Positions 25,531 through 38,515 of a stretch of 64,000 nucleotides of DNA are shown one piece after another. The notes under the pieces are model-generated. The model saw only the letters and a program-made list of their open reading frames with translations, was not told the origin of the DNA and searched no databases. How positions within the stretch are numbered: the stretch's first letter is position 1; every line of letters begins with the position of its first letter. The translations under genes and the position numbers were made by a program. The stretch comes from Paralvinella palmiformis (taxonomy: Eukaryota > Annelida > Polychaeta > Terebellida > Alvinellidae), in NCBI GenBank assembly GCA_025642065.1, contig JAODUP010000483.1, forward strand, positions 245,539-309,538, given 5' to 3'.

Positions 25531-25835
25531 ATTATCATGATACTTCAGCTTCATCATTCCAAAACTGTATCCGCTTAATAGTCATGAAATATGCCAAGGG
25601 CTTCTTATTTACTTAATTGATTTATACACTGACGTCATCAATATGCACATCAATATGCATATCTAAGTTGTGGTATGTGTAACGTCACAACACTGTGTGT
25701 ATCAACATTGATCAGTTTTGGATATTCTGCTGTTTAATTAATAAACCATGCAATATTTGCGAACAGATGCACATTACTAAGATTCTACCGACATAAACCG
25801 AAAATTATGAAAATTAAAGTTAATAATCATAATAA

Positions 25836-25960
25836 TGACTCATCCAGTAAATGAACTATTGACCTGGAATTTTTTTTATTTAATACCCGAAAGTTATTTT
25901 GCGGACACTATTTTAATCATAGGATTGTTTTTATTTGTATATATCAAGAACTATATAATT

Positions 25961-26034
<74 letters not shown>

Positions 26035-26050
26035 TATAATATAAATAATA
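25836..26050. repeat. (TA)n tract
   Basis: Main TA tract at 25960-26026, flanked by AT-rich degenerate copies. It gives a spurious 69-codon frame. Confidence 0.92.
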
Positions 26051-26867
26051 GGAACTTCATCCTCACGAATATATCCGAGGTTAATCGTGATTTGAAGCTA
26101 AATAGAAACTCAATTATGAGAACCATAATTGTTATGGCTCAAGATTATTAATGCGAATATGAGATATTTCAATTTAAATAAATAAATAATTTATTTTTCT
26201 GAAGGGGAACATTTAAAACCGATACAGGTTTAAAACTAATACATGCCGGGAAATGTATAACTTCTTATATTACAACGAGAAGAGTGACCGTGAAATATCC
26301 TCGCACCTCATTAAGCAATTGAGAAGTCACTTAGACATACACACAAAACGTCAACACACCCTATGAGGTTGATGTAGTGGTCGGTCTAGTCCTCAAATGT
26401 CACCAAAGAATGCCATCAATCATATTACAACATGTTTACATAACATATGACATACCTATGACAAATTGACCACCGGTTGTTATATGAGGAACATATGACT
26501 AATAATATCTTGTTTTTGTTTTGTCACTGTCAACAAAATGAACGAGAAAACGAAGAAAGAAGAACACGAATACAACTAAAAGGGAAACGAATACGGATTG
26601 ATAAATAGGTATATTTCTCGCCACATTAAAATGTACCTATTAACGTAGATGAACGTGTACATACACGGAATCTACACCATTATAGGCTAAGTATTTAATA
26701 ATTGTGTCTATAATTACACAAATTCAGAATCTTTATTTGCCGAAACCTAAAATGTTAAACATGACCAATAAAACATATTACAATAAGGTGTAAATTATGA
26801 TTACTTATGATTAGACAATATCACAATCATTATAATCCGTTTTAAATTGCACCCAACCCCCAACCCC
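26051..26867. other. Unannotated stretch
   Basis: No frame above 60 codons outside the microsatellites. Nothing recognised. Confidence 0.5.
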
Positions 26868-27022
26868 GCGCACACACATGCACACACATAGACCCGCACA
26901 CACACACATATATACACACACATATACGCACACAGGCCTCTACACACGCACGCACACATGTAACAACAAACACAAACACACACACGCACACTTAACAACG
27001 CACACATATACACACATACACC

Positions 27023-27099
<77 letters not shown>
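26868..27099. repeat. (CA)n(TA)n compound microsatellite
   Basis: Imperfect CA tract (26868-27024) runs into 75 bases of pure TA. It produces 102- and 103-codon frames on the two strands, which are artefacts. Confidence 0.97.
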
Positions 27100-27103
<4 letters not shown>

Positions 27104-27189
27104 TGGCACTTCATATTATTTTAGCTGCAACGACCCCACTGTATGTAAACTCCAAATGCGATTTTGGTACTTTTAATATTGTTCCTTGA

Positions 27190-28500
27190 GGTCCGAAGAG
27201 TTATTGTCCGAGATATACAAAAAGACAGTAAGTGATGATAGATCTCCCTAAAAAAACGCTATTCTTCTACTGAAAATGTCATGTCACAGGTGACGAAGAT
27301 AAATGTAATGAATGTGATCCAGAGCCAAAAAACGTACTTTGATGTCACCTAGAATGAAGTGATGGAATCTCAGATCAGAGACTTTCTAACGGGGTCACTA
27401 TTTGCACAAACGGCAGATTTATAACAATCCACTTTACCTTTGTCAATTACCTCTTTATGGATAGATGTCTCTAAAAGCTATAGATTATTCTGGATTCAAA
27501 CTGATCTTTGAAGACAGTGACAATTGGGTTATATAGATTATATGGTATTGCTGTGAGGAAAGATACAGCAATTAAAACATAGCTATAAATAGGGCTGCTT
27601 AGATAATTAATCTAAACATTCTCACAAATGCCGTGATCTGACTTGGGTGTTCTACTCCCAACCTCCACGGCTGTAGGTGATTCGCTTTTTGTTTTTGCTT
27701 GGCGGCTTAGGGACTGGTGAGACATTACACATGTCTCAGCAAGAAAAGTCGCCACTCTGGATTCAGTCCCCCGAAGAAACGTCCAGAGTTTGAATTCACG
27801 TTCGAGATTTGCTGTGCCTGTGCCTTATTATACACAGCTAAAACACACACACGCACACACACATACACCCACAAACACACACAATATAACGACATACAAA
27901 GGATTGAACATGTCATAATTTGATGACCTGATAAAATGTTGTCTGTTCAGATAGTTAAAGCCGATATACATCTATAAATGAGTAATTTTGTGATCTATCA
28001 CTGAAATATTTCTTAATATTTTAAATATGACTTCTACCTGAAAATTACAAATAAATATCTAAATTTCAAACTCTTAACCACTTTTGATAAATGTATGTAC
28101 ATTATGAAGAATGTTAATCATCATTTTGCTACTTTTGTAAATGTTATATGGAACAAGAAAAACTCTCTTTTATATAAATGTAATACAGGTAGCACTTATT
28201 CTCAAGCTCAGATAGGGCTGGGCGTATGTTATTACTTATTTTGTTTTCATGATTCCCTCTGTATCCACTTGTCAGTATAGTGGAATATACTTGACTGGAC
28301 TATAAACGTTCGGAGCTTTTGAAAATAATTATTAAACAAATAGATGTATGATATCAGTTGCATTTCAATGAAACATAAGAAACCAGCAAACAGACTTTCT
28401 AGCTATAGGAATGAACTAAAACAGCACAAAAATACTGAATTGGTTCAAAATATTTTAGTGAGCATTAGACAAGCTAATTAACTATTTCTATTTGTTTAAA
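27190..28500. repeat. Paralogous segment B, copy 2
   Basis: Aligns with 9840-10620. Anchors: TCAATTACCTCTTTATGGAT (27440), GATTATTCTGGAT (27483), CATCTATAAATGAGTAATTT (27969), and AAACATAAGAAACCAGCAAA (28370). The order is kept, but this copy is expanded by the unclassified repeat at 27676-27790, a CA tract (27843-27882) and about 300 bp near 28030-28330. Confidence 0.65.
27676..27790 (+). repeat. Inverted repeat arm, right (unclassified element)
   Basis: GGTGATTCGCTTTTTGTTTT, then TTGGCGGCTTAGGGACTGGT and AAGTCGCCACTCTGGATTC: the reverse complement of the arm at 25436-25530, about 90 percent identical by eye. Its 3' side (CCCCGAAGAAACGTCCAGAG) may belong to the same element. Confidence 0.75.
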
Positions 28501-28960
28501 CCTTTAAATGTTGATCTAAGTTACATTATTTGGGGTTTTTTCCCTCCAAATTATGAGTGGATTCCCACTGACTCGTCGATCACTACTTAACTATTTTATC
28601 TCAGAGATGTCAAAGTGTTCACCCTGTATGACCTAGAGATGCTTAGAATGTAAGTAGGATATATTAACCCTGTCACTACAAAAACAAAGCGAAGATCATA
28701 TGTTGGAAACCTAGATAAGTTTCAGCCATACTTTTCATTATATTAGCATGATATATTAGCATGATACAATTTAAAGATTGATGATTTTCCGATGTGGATT
28801 TTGGGATGGTAGAATATCGTAAAAACTAAAATAAATGTGTCACAGAAAGAGTATCCGGAAATATAAAATTTGATCATAAAGAAATTATAGGTATTATATT
28901 TATGTTGAAGCAATCGGTAATGTCTTAGAAACTACGATCAATATGTAATATCAGTGTTGG
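28501..28960. other. Unannotated stretch
   Basis: Nothing recognised apart from a tandem ATATTAGCATGATA doublet near 28740-28766. Confidence 0.5.
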
Positions 28961-29400
28961 AAATAAAATCCGACCGGGTGCCCGGGGCCGACCTTTCTTG
29001 ACCCCAGCGTCCATCTTTCTGTAGATGTCGGCCCGGTGGTCCTTCTGATATTCAACCTATTCTACGTTTTGCGCAGCAAATCAAACGGTTAAAATAAAGC
29101 TAAGCTATAATTTTTAACATGTTTTTTCCTGCAAATGAAGGCGGATGTGAACTTGAGTCTCATCATGCGTCCGCGGAAGTCGTTGTCTTTATGTCTTACA
29201 CATGTTCTTGTTGTGACCTATAGCATTGGTACGACGGTAGTAATTGGCCAAATATCAATAGAATCTCCTCTTTCAACCAACCAGCAATCCTTTTATATGC
29301 ATGGCTCTGATAGTTACCCGGGAAATTTAAATCTCACACTCTTGCATATTGTTATATCCCCCCCCCCCCCAGAAGATACGTAATTTTTACTGAAATAAAG
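28961..29400. other. GC-rich island and adjoining 82-codon frame
   Basis: The 80 bases from about 28968 are GC- and CpG-rich, unlike everything around. CCGGGGCCGAC (28982-28992) and GTCGGCCCGG (29027-29036) can pair as a stem. A frame at 29135-29383 (82 codons, ATG start) follows; it has a hydrophobic stretch around residues 20-42 and ends after a 13-base C run (29358-29370). No family is recognised. It could be the remnant of a mobile element or a decayed exon. Confidence 0.35.
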
Positions 29401-29679
29401 ATGGATGTTTAATAACAAAATCATTAGTTGTTTTGTATTTTACATTTAGCACTTTGCACGGCTTATCCATAAGTGCTACATTACACTTTTATGATAAGGG
29501 ATATAAGACGATTTACTCTTTTAAAGGATTATATTATCGATGTTATATTAAAAACTATTATTAAACATTCATGCACAAAAACGGACGAATACTAATTCTA
29601 ACGGAACAGTTATTATTTCTCACCATTTGAGCATACTGCTGTTATTACTTTGAAATACAATTCACATTATGATTTCGCA

Positions 29680-30129
<450 letters not shown>

Positions 30130-32160
30130 AATGCAAATCATAAATGAATTATGTATATTTATTGAAAATGCCAAATGAGGAATATTTTATTTACACTTTC
30201 AAAGATGTCGATAACTCTTGATATTAGTTTTTTGAGACAAATCTTGAGACAGATGGGATTATTAACTAGAGGTGGTAGACAAACAATGTATGAATCTAAA
30301 CCTAGACAGACTAGTATATTGTATTTACGTTTGCAGATTGAGTCTAGGTAGATATAAATTGGCTGTATCCTGCCGAAGACAAAAAGGGTACATCTTTTAA
30401 AAGATGGTGTCATCGAGAAGATAGGCTTATCGCGAAAATGGATTGAATGAAGTGCTTGGTGTGCGGTGGGATGTGAAAACTATCCTAAATCAGTGTCAGA
30501 AATTGATAACATGTCGGGAGAAGATTGGGACACGATGCTCATGGATATTCTTAGCAAGGCGATCTACAAAAAGACTTATACTCTAAAAGAGTAAGTAGTT
30601 TGGCAATAATGTGAATGAAATATTTGTTATTACAATCGTAATATTATTTTTAATAAATATACATGCTAGATAGTTGGTGATACACTCATCTGGTCAGTGG
30701 ATTGCAATGCTAAGTATATATATATATATGAACCTACAACCTGCAACACTATCCGAACGATTTATCTAACAATAGTAAGCGAACAAAAAGCTGACATGTG
30801 TTTTGTTGCAAGTAATATTTGTCTGAACAAAAGTGATTATATTTTAGTAATTTCAATGTTCGATTCAATACCGTAAATTCAATTTTCTTACTAATGTTGT
30901 CAACTACATTTTAAATGTTTTGCCATAAGGTCAATTAATAAGTGATATAACAATGCATGTACCCTTGCTTCGTATTATACAATCATGCCTTATATTGTGG
31001 TTTTTAATAAATAATACCAATTGTTTTAAAGAAAATGCTACGCTATATAAACGAAGTAGGTAAAAAGGTAATGAGTTCGATTGAGGTATTTAGCTTCGGA
31101 ATTAGTTAAATCTGAGAGATATTACACAGGGACATCTGAGACGAGAAACAAATTTCACAAATGCTGGCGTGAGACATTATTTGAACCCCATAACCTACAT
31201 AATTGAATTCCAGTGTTCTAATATTTCGGCGTCGGAACACTCTTGTAAAGATAATCAGACGTAATGAAAGATGAAACATCCTAAATCTTTGGTATTTTAG
31301 CATTTAAGTCTTCTCTCTAAACTTCAAAGACCAAACACGCTATTGTGTTACCAGGATGTACATAAGAAATGAATGAACACCTCGCATCAATATGTAGAGC
31401 TGTCTAGAAAATAAATGTAAAAGGTTATGTCTAAACCCATTTTTGACATACAACACTTATTACATCGATATATCTCGTATATGCCAGCATGAATTCTCAT
31501 TTAAAACTATATTTGATTATAACATCGATCATCTTCTGAGAATTAAGATTGATGTAGCTCTTTATATACATGTCCTGTCAAGGAGATAAGTTGTAGCAGG
31601 AGAATCGCATTGAATTATCTCGAAAACCTTTGGATAAGTTACTTTCTTCTGTTTTTAATATTTGTCATTTAATACAGCCTTCTCAGTGAATCTCCGACTT
31701 TCTCTCGGATGAGTCCCATATTTGTTTGATTTAGCCCTTCAACCATACACATTTATTTACACAATAATTCTTGTAACATTTATTTTATTCATCGTATTTC
31801 TCTTTTGAACATTTTATGTTTAAACTTTCTTCCCAATATTCATATTCGAAATAACAATAACACCATTTTTCAGATGATAAGGGAGATTGGCTGAATGATG
31901 GCTGAAATTCCTACCCCAAAGATAAATATTCGGTGGAATTTAAGGTTTTTAAGCTACAATTGTTTTGTTTTCTCCAGAACTTACAACATGATTCTGCCAC
32001 TGTTGGTTATAACTGAAAAGTTAGTCACCGCAGTAGCCTATATTATACTGCCATTGACAGTGAATATTGCAGGTTTGTCACCAAAATAACAAGCATTTAG
32101 CTAAAAATGACAGCCATATTTCGTAGGTTTATTATTTCGGTAGTGAATGTTCGTGGGTTT
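30130..32160. repeat. Paralogous segment G, copy 1
   Basis: Two parts align in order with 59600-60560. 30140-30470 matches 59715-60040 (ATATTTATTGAA, CACTTTCAAAGAT, ATGGATTGAATGAAG). 31945-32135 matches 60330-60515 (TTTTTAAGCTACAAT, GCATTTAGCT, GACAGCCATATTTCGTAGGT). The 1.4 kb between them in this copy is only about 300 bp in the partner. The 64-codon frame at 31895-32089 is not conserved. Confidence 0.65.
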
Positions 32161-33979
32161 ATTACCAGATATTCTGGCTTGGTAATATTCACTGATAGTA
32201 GGAATTGGCACGTATGTATCATGAACATGTTTTGTTATACTGCCAGGGTCATTTATGTTTGGCACATTTGTAATCAAAATATCTTCCTTGGTTAAGTGAA
32301 TGGTTAACACATGTTTCGGCGATTATATACAAAATTGAAATCATAGTAAGCTCAGTCAGAAATGAGAATTTTCAAGCCACAATACGAGAGTGCTTTCTGT
32401 TAGGCGTGTGCTACTATGTTATGTGGATTGTGCCCCTCTTAGCTATTTAATTAATATTGATATTAATAATTGGGCTTTCCGATGTTAACTTCAAATGTGA
32501 TTCATACCTGATTTCGTGGGATGTTAACCTAGGACGCATCCCCTAGATTATATGTCCCATATGTTATCTTTCCCAAGGCTAAGCCTTTCGACTGACTTGA
32601 TGTAAACGTACATTAGTAGTTAGTATTCGACTGATGTTAGATGTCTACATTTGTGCAATGAACAAGGTGTTATATTACTGCATAAATAAAACCCATTTGC
32701 AGAAGCCTGCACCCGTTGTAAGATTAACTGCAAAGTTAATTAAATCACCAATTCTTCTTGTTTTAATCATCTTAGAATATGTTATTAGCTGCTGATTTTT
32801 CCTAAAAAGAGCTTTGTAATTACAAATTAATAATTAATCATAGATAATACCTTTGAATTATACCAACTTAAATAGATGTAATTTATATATTTAATACACC
32901 CCACAAACCGATGTCCGTTGGAAGTACATTTTCAATACTATTTGGTGTTCGACGTAATATATCTAGCAATGTGTTAATACCAGTTTATCTTAAAATCATA
33001 TTTAGCTTCCCCTACACACACAAAAATCTGTTACATAAATTAATTATAGATTATATATTATATTTTAATTCCCCCATTACTGAGTCGGTGTATTAATTAT
33101 AAATAATGGTAGTTTGTAGTTGAGTCATTGTTCTATCATTGGTGTTTGCAGTTTACCCGAAATGGCTTCAATATCCGGAATTTATATACAGAATCAATAA
33201 CATAGATGAAAAGTCTTTTTTAAGATTAAGATTTCTATAAGTCATCAATTTTACATACAAGGGAGCTTTTCCTTAAAATGTTACGATTTGTTTCTTCATA
33301 GAGCAATCAATTTAGAATTTGGCAGGTGACATCCTTGGGTAAATCGAACAAGCATATCCCCTTACTCTATCAAGTCTACCAGGTATAATATCCAATAAAA
33401 ACATTAAAATGGTGTAAAACTCATTTCAACTGTAAAATCATTAATAAAGCGTTGATAAGTTTATATACACGTTATTTCCAGAGATGGACGTGTCGGCTTA
33501 TAACACAACGGGCCTTCGTGTTACTGGGGAAATGGGTACGCCAAACAATCCCTAGTCCGTTTATATAATATCTTGGCACTTAAACACCAAAACAAAGAAA
33601 CCTCAATCTTTATTATATAATCTGGTCTTCTATAATGAATCAATTCCTCATACTGATGTAGCATTATTACACATATTTTCATCTTGACTTCTTAATTATT
33701 TCTGTTTAACTTTGCTTTATAGTTTACTATGATGATCTCAGCCACTAATACAGACCCTTTTTTTCTTTCACACAAAATAAATTAGTCATAATCTTAATCT
33801 AATATTGTTTTGAAATAAACATATGCAACATTTTACTATTTTACTAAGATACCATATTAAGTAATTTGAGATACTTTATTAACTGATAAACATTCCTTTT
33901 ATCAGTTAATAGACCTTTTTGTTAAACATCTTTTAACCAAAAACAATCTTCATAATGTAAATTACGATAAATGTTTAAA
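32161..33979. other. Unannotated AT-rich stretch
   Basis: Short frames only (for example 32911-33096), with no domain. No RNA gene or mobile element recognised. Confidence 0.5.
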
Positions 33980-34290
33980 TATACAGATTTAACATAGAAC
34001 AAAAGATGATCGATACTGAATTGTTCTAGCTGATATGTTTCGATTGCTATACGATTGCATGGGGAAATATTGGTTTTGTAAGATTTGATTCTGATCTTTC
34101 TCATTCACGTTTGCATTAAATAGTTCATCTATTTGAGGCATATTAGTGCTACATTTCAGCACTTTGATTATTTTATTTCTTAACTTATTAAACGTTTCTT
34201 GTTGAGACTTTCTTGCGTTGGCCCACCATATGATAATATTATATGACATAACACTCTGTATAGCATACGGCTAGAATATATTTAAAATGA
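33980..34290 (-). pseudogene. LINE reverse transcriptase C-terminal fragment, minus strand
   Basis: The minus-strand frame reads AIQSVMSYNIIIWWANARKS, then FNKLRNKIIKVL, and ends with an NISARTIQYRSSFV phrase. The order 'QSV..YNI..WW.N', a basic helix, and a short 'R..QYRSSFV' ending is typical of the C-terminal part of L2/CR1-type reverse transcriptases. About 90 codons remain; there is no catalytic core, so it is dead. The frame is open to 33989. Confidence 0.75.
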
Positions 34291-36071
34291 TAGTATGAAT
34301 AACAAACGCCTTAGAAGGTACAAGAAACACAATCTTTGCTCTGAAAACCGAATAGGCAGATCAGGCTAGTGGAATAGACTGTAACTTGTGCCTGCCTACC
34401 TGTGTGGAGTATTTCCTTAGGCAGTTCCCCGACAACTAGATGACCTAGTTTTTAACCAGCAATAAAGCTAGACAATTCAACTGCACTGAATTTATTATAA
34501 CAGGTATCCTCTTGAATAAAAGGACGCAGTTCGTGGCATTTTAATAATGACTGTATTGAATTTATGCGCACTATGTTAATGCAGGAGACATATAAATAAT
34601 TACCTCCTATAGCTGCCTATGTAAGATAAATGTGGTATATATTTAACGTTTGCATGTAAGCAAGCATGGTATTGCTGATCCTTTATCCCGACTTTATACA
34701 ACTTAACTTGATCCCATAGTCGTTCACAATATATTCCATTATTCAACTCATTTTCTTATTGCTCTTTTTTATTAATGACTTTACTTTATTGTTTTTAAAC
34801 AAGCCAAGGGTAATCATTTATAATTAATATAAATGAATTGTGTTTCAATAAATGGCTAAGTAAATATGTGAATATTTGATGAACATCTAAATTCAGCAAT
34901 AGGAATACGAAATTAGGTACTGAAAATAATACGGTGTCTGATGTTATTAGTCAAACGTATTTATTACTCAAAAGTGTATCGCATTTCTAAACAACATTAT
35001 TTATCAGCGTGCACCAGACAGTGGGTTCCAATCAGATTAATACAAGTGTTTGTGGTATAATTATCTGTGGAGTCACATTTCGGTCATAATTCCCATTTGT
35101 GCCCAGTTTTGAGGCCAAGAAAGGGAATAACAACCAACATAGTATAACGTTATCACTATTCTGTATAAGCTGCTCCTGGCTGGAACCAAGTTAAGGATGG
35201 TACATCTCAGTAAAATCCTATATTCTGAAACTCTTTTGTTAGGTTATTAGTTAGATTAGCATGTATTGTTAATATATTTATAATATAGAGTATACATGAG
35301 AACCACGCATTTACATTGCAAACAAGACATCTATTTTTAAGTCCTAAGACTGCTATATAATTAAGTGATTGCAATGCTGATTATCAAACGTGAACAGATA
35401 ACTCAGATACGGTAATTATTTAAACCACTCTTGTCGTATTGGTGTATACAATAAAAGGGAAATTCAATTCATGATTACCTATTCAATTTTTCTTCCGCTG
35501 GCTGACCTTATAATAATTCAGTGATTAAAACGTTCCTCTGCAATCCCCAAGATTATTGGAACATATCCGACTCATACCTGTGTATGTGGTAGCCTTTTGG
35601 TGCTTGACTAACGCTGAACCTACACAACTTAATATAATATTTATACTACCTGAATAGGCTCATGTTCAACGAAACAAATGATGTCTATAAACCGCTGGAA
35701 TGACACAACAGTGACAGATCAATTTAACTTTAAATATATAGCAATTTATAACTTTTATTTATTTATGTAGGATTATTTTTTTAATATAAATATTGTGGGG
35801 GAAGTATCTTTTATTTGAGAAGATAACACAATCTGTAGAATTTATTTTCCTCTAATTTATTGTATATTTGAATAAACGCCTATTATTATGGAATTAGCAA
35901 TACTAAATAAATCTACCTACTGACTAAAAGCTGAAGATTGAGATAAAGAAGTTAGTATCTATGTGAAACACACGTAGCAACTTATTTTAATAATGGGTTG
36001 AATACACATATAACTATGATTGAAGTACGCTTCCTAGATAATATGTGCCAGATTTATTATGTACCCATAAT
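34291..36071. other. Unannotated AT-rich stretch
   Basis: No frame above 60 codons, no recognisable repeat. Confidence 0.55.
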
Positions 36072-36480
36072 AATAATAATATAATAATAATAATAATAAT
36101 TTATATAGCGCCTTATTCAACCGAAATTGCTCTAAGGCGCATAACAATTAAAACACAATTAAAACATATTCTGAGATCATACAGATCAAATTCATTTCAT
36201 ACATATTAAACTGGTTTAATAGTATTATAAATAGGCCGATTTAAATAAATCGGTTTTAAGAACCTTACTAAATATGTCTGTCCATAGTTTGAGAGCTGAT
36301 GCTCGGGGGGATCGTTCTCCGTACATTGCTGTATTGCTTCTTGGTACACTCAAAAGTGAATAGGACCTAGATCTGAGCATTCATGACACTAACCTCTTCA
36401 TTAATTGGTTTGCTTCTTTTGATGTAGAATATAACTTCCTGTTGTTATGCTACCAAATCTGTGTAGCAAAGAAGGTATCG
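36072..36480 (-). pseudogene. LINE 3' fragment with (ATT)n tail, minus strand
   Basis: On the minus strand the frame contains PRSNTAMYGERSPRASALKL and then a WTDIFSKVLKTDLFKSAY-like phrase, with a frameshift upstream. This is the typical C-terminus of a CR1/L2-type LINE. Downstream on the minus strand come AAGGCGCTATATAAAT, a common LINE 3' UTR motif, and ATT repeats (AAT at 36070-36101 on the plus strand). It is a different family from the 57.6-kb LINE, judging by the 3' UTR. Confidence 0.8.
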
Positions 36481-36606
36481 CAATAGAGAACAAACGGTAA
36501 GTATTCTTCTAATGTTCAGGTAGATGTATAACCCTGCGGTACAGTGTAAGCCGATAAACAGTAGGTATATTAATGGAAATTAGTGGCTTTATATGGCATG
36601 TCATAA

Positions 36607-36672
36607 CACACACACATGCACACATGCACACATGCAAACACACACACATACAGACACACACACACACACACA

Positions 36673-36757
<85 letters not shown>
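36607..36757. repeat. (CA)n(TA)n compound microsatellite
   Basis: CA tract (36607-36726) then TA tract (36727-36757). It gives artefact frames on both strands. The same compound tract occurs at 38298-38425, on the other side of the LTR-like element. Confidence 0.97.
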
Positions 36758-36759
<2 letters not shown>

Positions 36760-36849
36760 CCATCAATATATACGGCTTACAATGACATGGATTTTTATAC
36801 ATACATATAGATCAACGTCTTGCGTTACTTATGTTTAAATATTGTGACA
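36758..36849 (+). repeat. Direct repeat X, left copy
   Basis: About 90 bp beginning AACCATCAATATATACGGCT. It recurs at 38426-38515 with only three differences that I can count. The two copies, each preceded by (CA)n(TA)n, bracket the LTR-like element C2. Confidence 0.92.
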
Positions 36850-38296
36850 TATTTGTCGCGTACGAAAAGCTGATGAGTAGACCAGACACATGCTTAGGCA
36901 TACGCACACATTTATCAATATGTGGAGGTATGGAACATTAAATTTTTAGATTAATGTATGTATAGTTGTATTTATATTTATGGAGGTAGGTTTCGAAGGA
37001 TGTTTAGATATGTTGATGCTCTGTGCCTGTTGCCTCTTACTAGATTCCTTATTACACCAATGTAAGAAAGTTATGTCGTTGTTGCAACATGTTTGAGTTT
37101 ATTAGCTTTGTTATGTATAATGTAGAATCTATATTGTTGTCCTCTTATGTGGTCTGGCGAAACGACCTATTAATTCATACAATGCTGCTTGATGGATTTA
37201 TACTCCTGGAGTCGTTTGTTACTCCGGCAGGCATCTCCATGGGTATTAAGCTGCGGACAGAGTTTTTCCCATATTATGAGTAATTAGATTACACTGATAT
37301 AGGAAATTTGTTAAATGTATAGCTATTATAATCCCGACGTGTCATTCGCAGTATCGGAGATCTGCCTGAAATCCGCTGTTCTCGACCATGGGTCAAATAG
37401 ATCAAGTGGATAGGCGCTTTAATTTAGATCCCACCACACCTAACTGCATATACTTAGGGACGCTAAATTATGCGTGAATGAACGTTCCCTTAGTGATGAT
37501 CGGAAACGTATGAGGGTTAGCTGTTAGGTTCGAGTAAATCATAGTATTTACTCAGGTTTGAGACGATATTTAGTTCTAGTCCAGTAATAATCCATTGTGC
37601 AGTATTGCTACTTTGTTTTATTTTAGTTAAATCACTTAAGTGAGTCCATACTGAGTTAGTGTACATTCTCTTGTGGTGAACAATCTGTAATGTTTGTTAA
37701 CATGCTGAGGGTATGTAAAAGGCTTAACTTTTCACTTAGGTTAGAGAAGAACTTCGACGCCAGAACAGTCGGACTGTATCGATATACATGGTTCATATAG
37801 GTAGGATTTATTCAGTTATTCAACCCATAATAAAGCTGAGGTCAGCATCTGAGGTGTAGAAATGTTTATATACAGGTTTCATTTGGACCACAGAAAATTA
37901 CTGTTGAATGTAAACTGTGGTGTCAAAATATGTTATGATATGTATGTAGTAAGTCACAACTGAACCACAAGCACGTGTTGTTTGTTGCGAGCTGTGGTAT
38001 CAAATGGTATGTTTTACGTGCTTCTGCTTTTTGTACGTAGCCTGCATGTAGCCGCTTTCCTGTGGGCGTGACATATTTGTCGCGTACGAAAAGCGAATTA
38101 GCTGGTTCCCACAGGCTGATGAGTAGACCAGACACATGCTTAGGTATACGCACACATTTATCAATATGTGGAGGTATGGAACATTTTATTTTTAGATTAA
38201 TGTATGTATAGTTGTATTTAGATTTATGGAGGTAGGTTTCGAAGGATGTTTAGATATGTTGATGCTCTGTGCCTGTTGCCTCTTACTATGTACCCT

Positions 38297-38300
<4 letters not shown>
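36850..38300 (-). mobile_element. LTR-like non-autonomous element, copy C2 (most complete)
   Basis: Read on the minus strand: a roughly 550-bp LTR (38300 to about 37742), then about 700 bp of internal sequence (37741-37041), then a 190-bp truncated second LTR (37040-36850). The two LTR parts differ at only about 4 of 170 positions. The LTR contains TATATAAA near 37868-37876 and AATAAA about 60 bp downstream, consistent with U3/R. TGGCGTCGAAGTTC (around 37762) lies where a primer-binding site would be expected. The internal part encodes no gag or pol. A 76-codon frame in the LTR (38153-37923) starts at GTG and is not under visible constraint. Confidence 0.75.
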
Positions 38301-38331
<31 letters not shown>

Positions 38332-38378
38332 CACACACACACACACACATAAAACACACACACACACACACACACAAA

Positions 38379-38425
<47 letters not shown>
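38298..38425. repeat. (CA)n(TA)n compound microsatellite
   Basis: CA tract with two short breaks (38298-38377), then TA (38384-38425). It abuts the 5' end of element C2. Confidence 0.97.
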
Positions 38426-38428
<3 letters not shown>

Positions 38429-38515
38429 CATCAATATATACGGCTTACAATGACATGGACTTTTATACATACATAGAGATCAACGTCTTGCGTTACTTAT
38501 TTTTAAATATTGTGC
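38426..38515 (+). repeat. Direct repeat X, right copy
   Basis: Partner of 36758-36849, ending at the shared TTAAATATTGTG. Sequence after 38515 is unrelated to the element. Confidence 0.92.

Noticed and set aside
26340..26410. Possible tRNA gene (GTAGTGGTCGGTCTAG resembles a D-arm)
   Set aside because: No matching acceptor stem or T-arm with GGTTCGA at the right distance could be found.
26801..27189. Overlapping 102- and 103-codon frames, and similar ones at 9529-9931, 25206-25578, 36509-36838 and 42401-42828
   Set aside because: All are read-through of CA/TA dinucleotide repeats (His-Thr, Cys-Val, Tyr-Ile); not genes.
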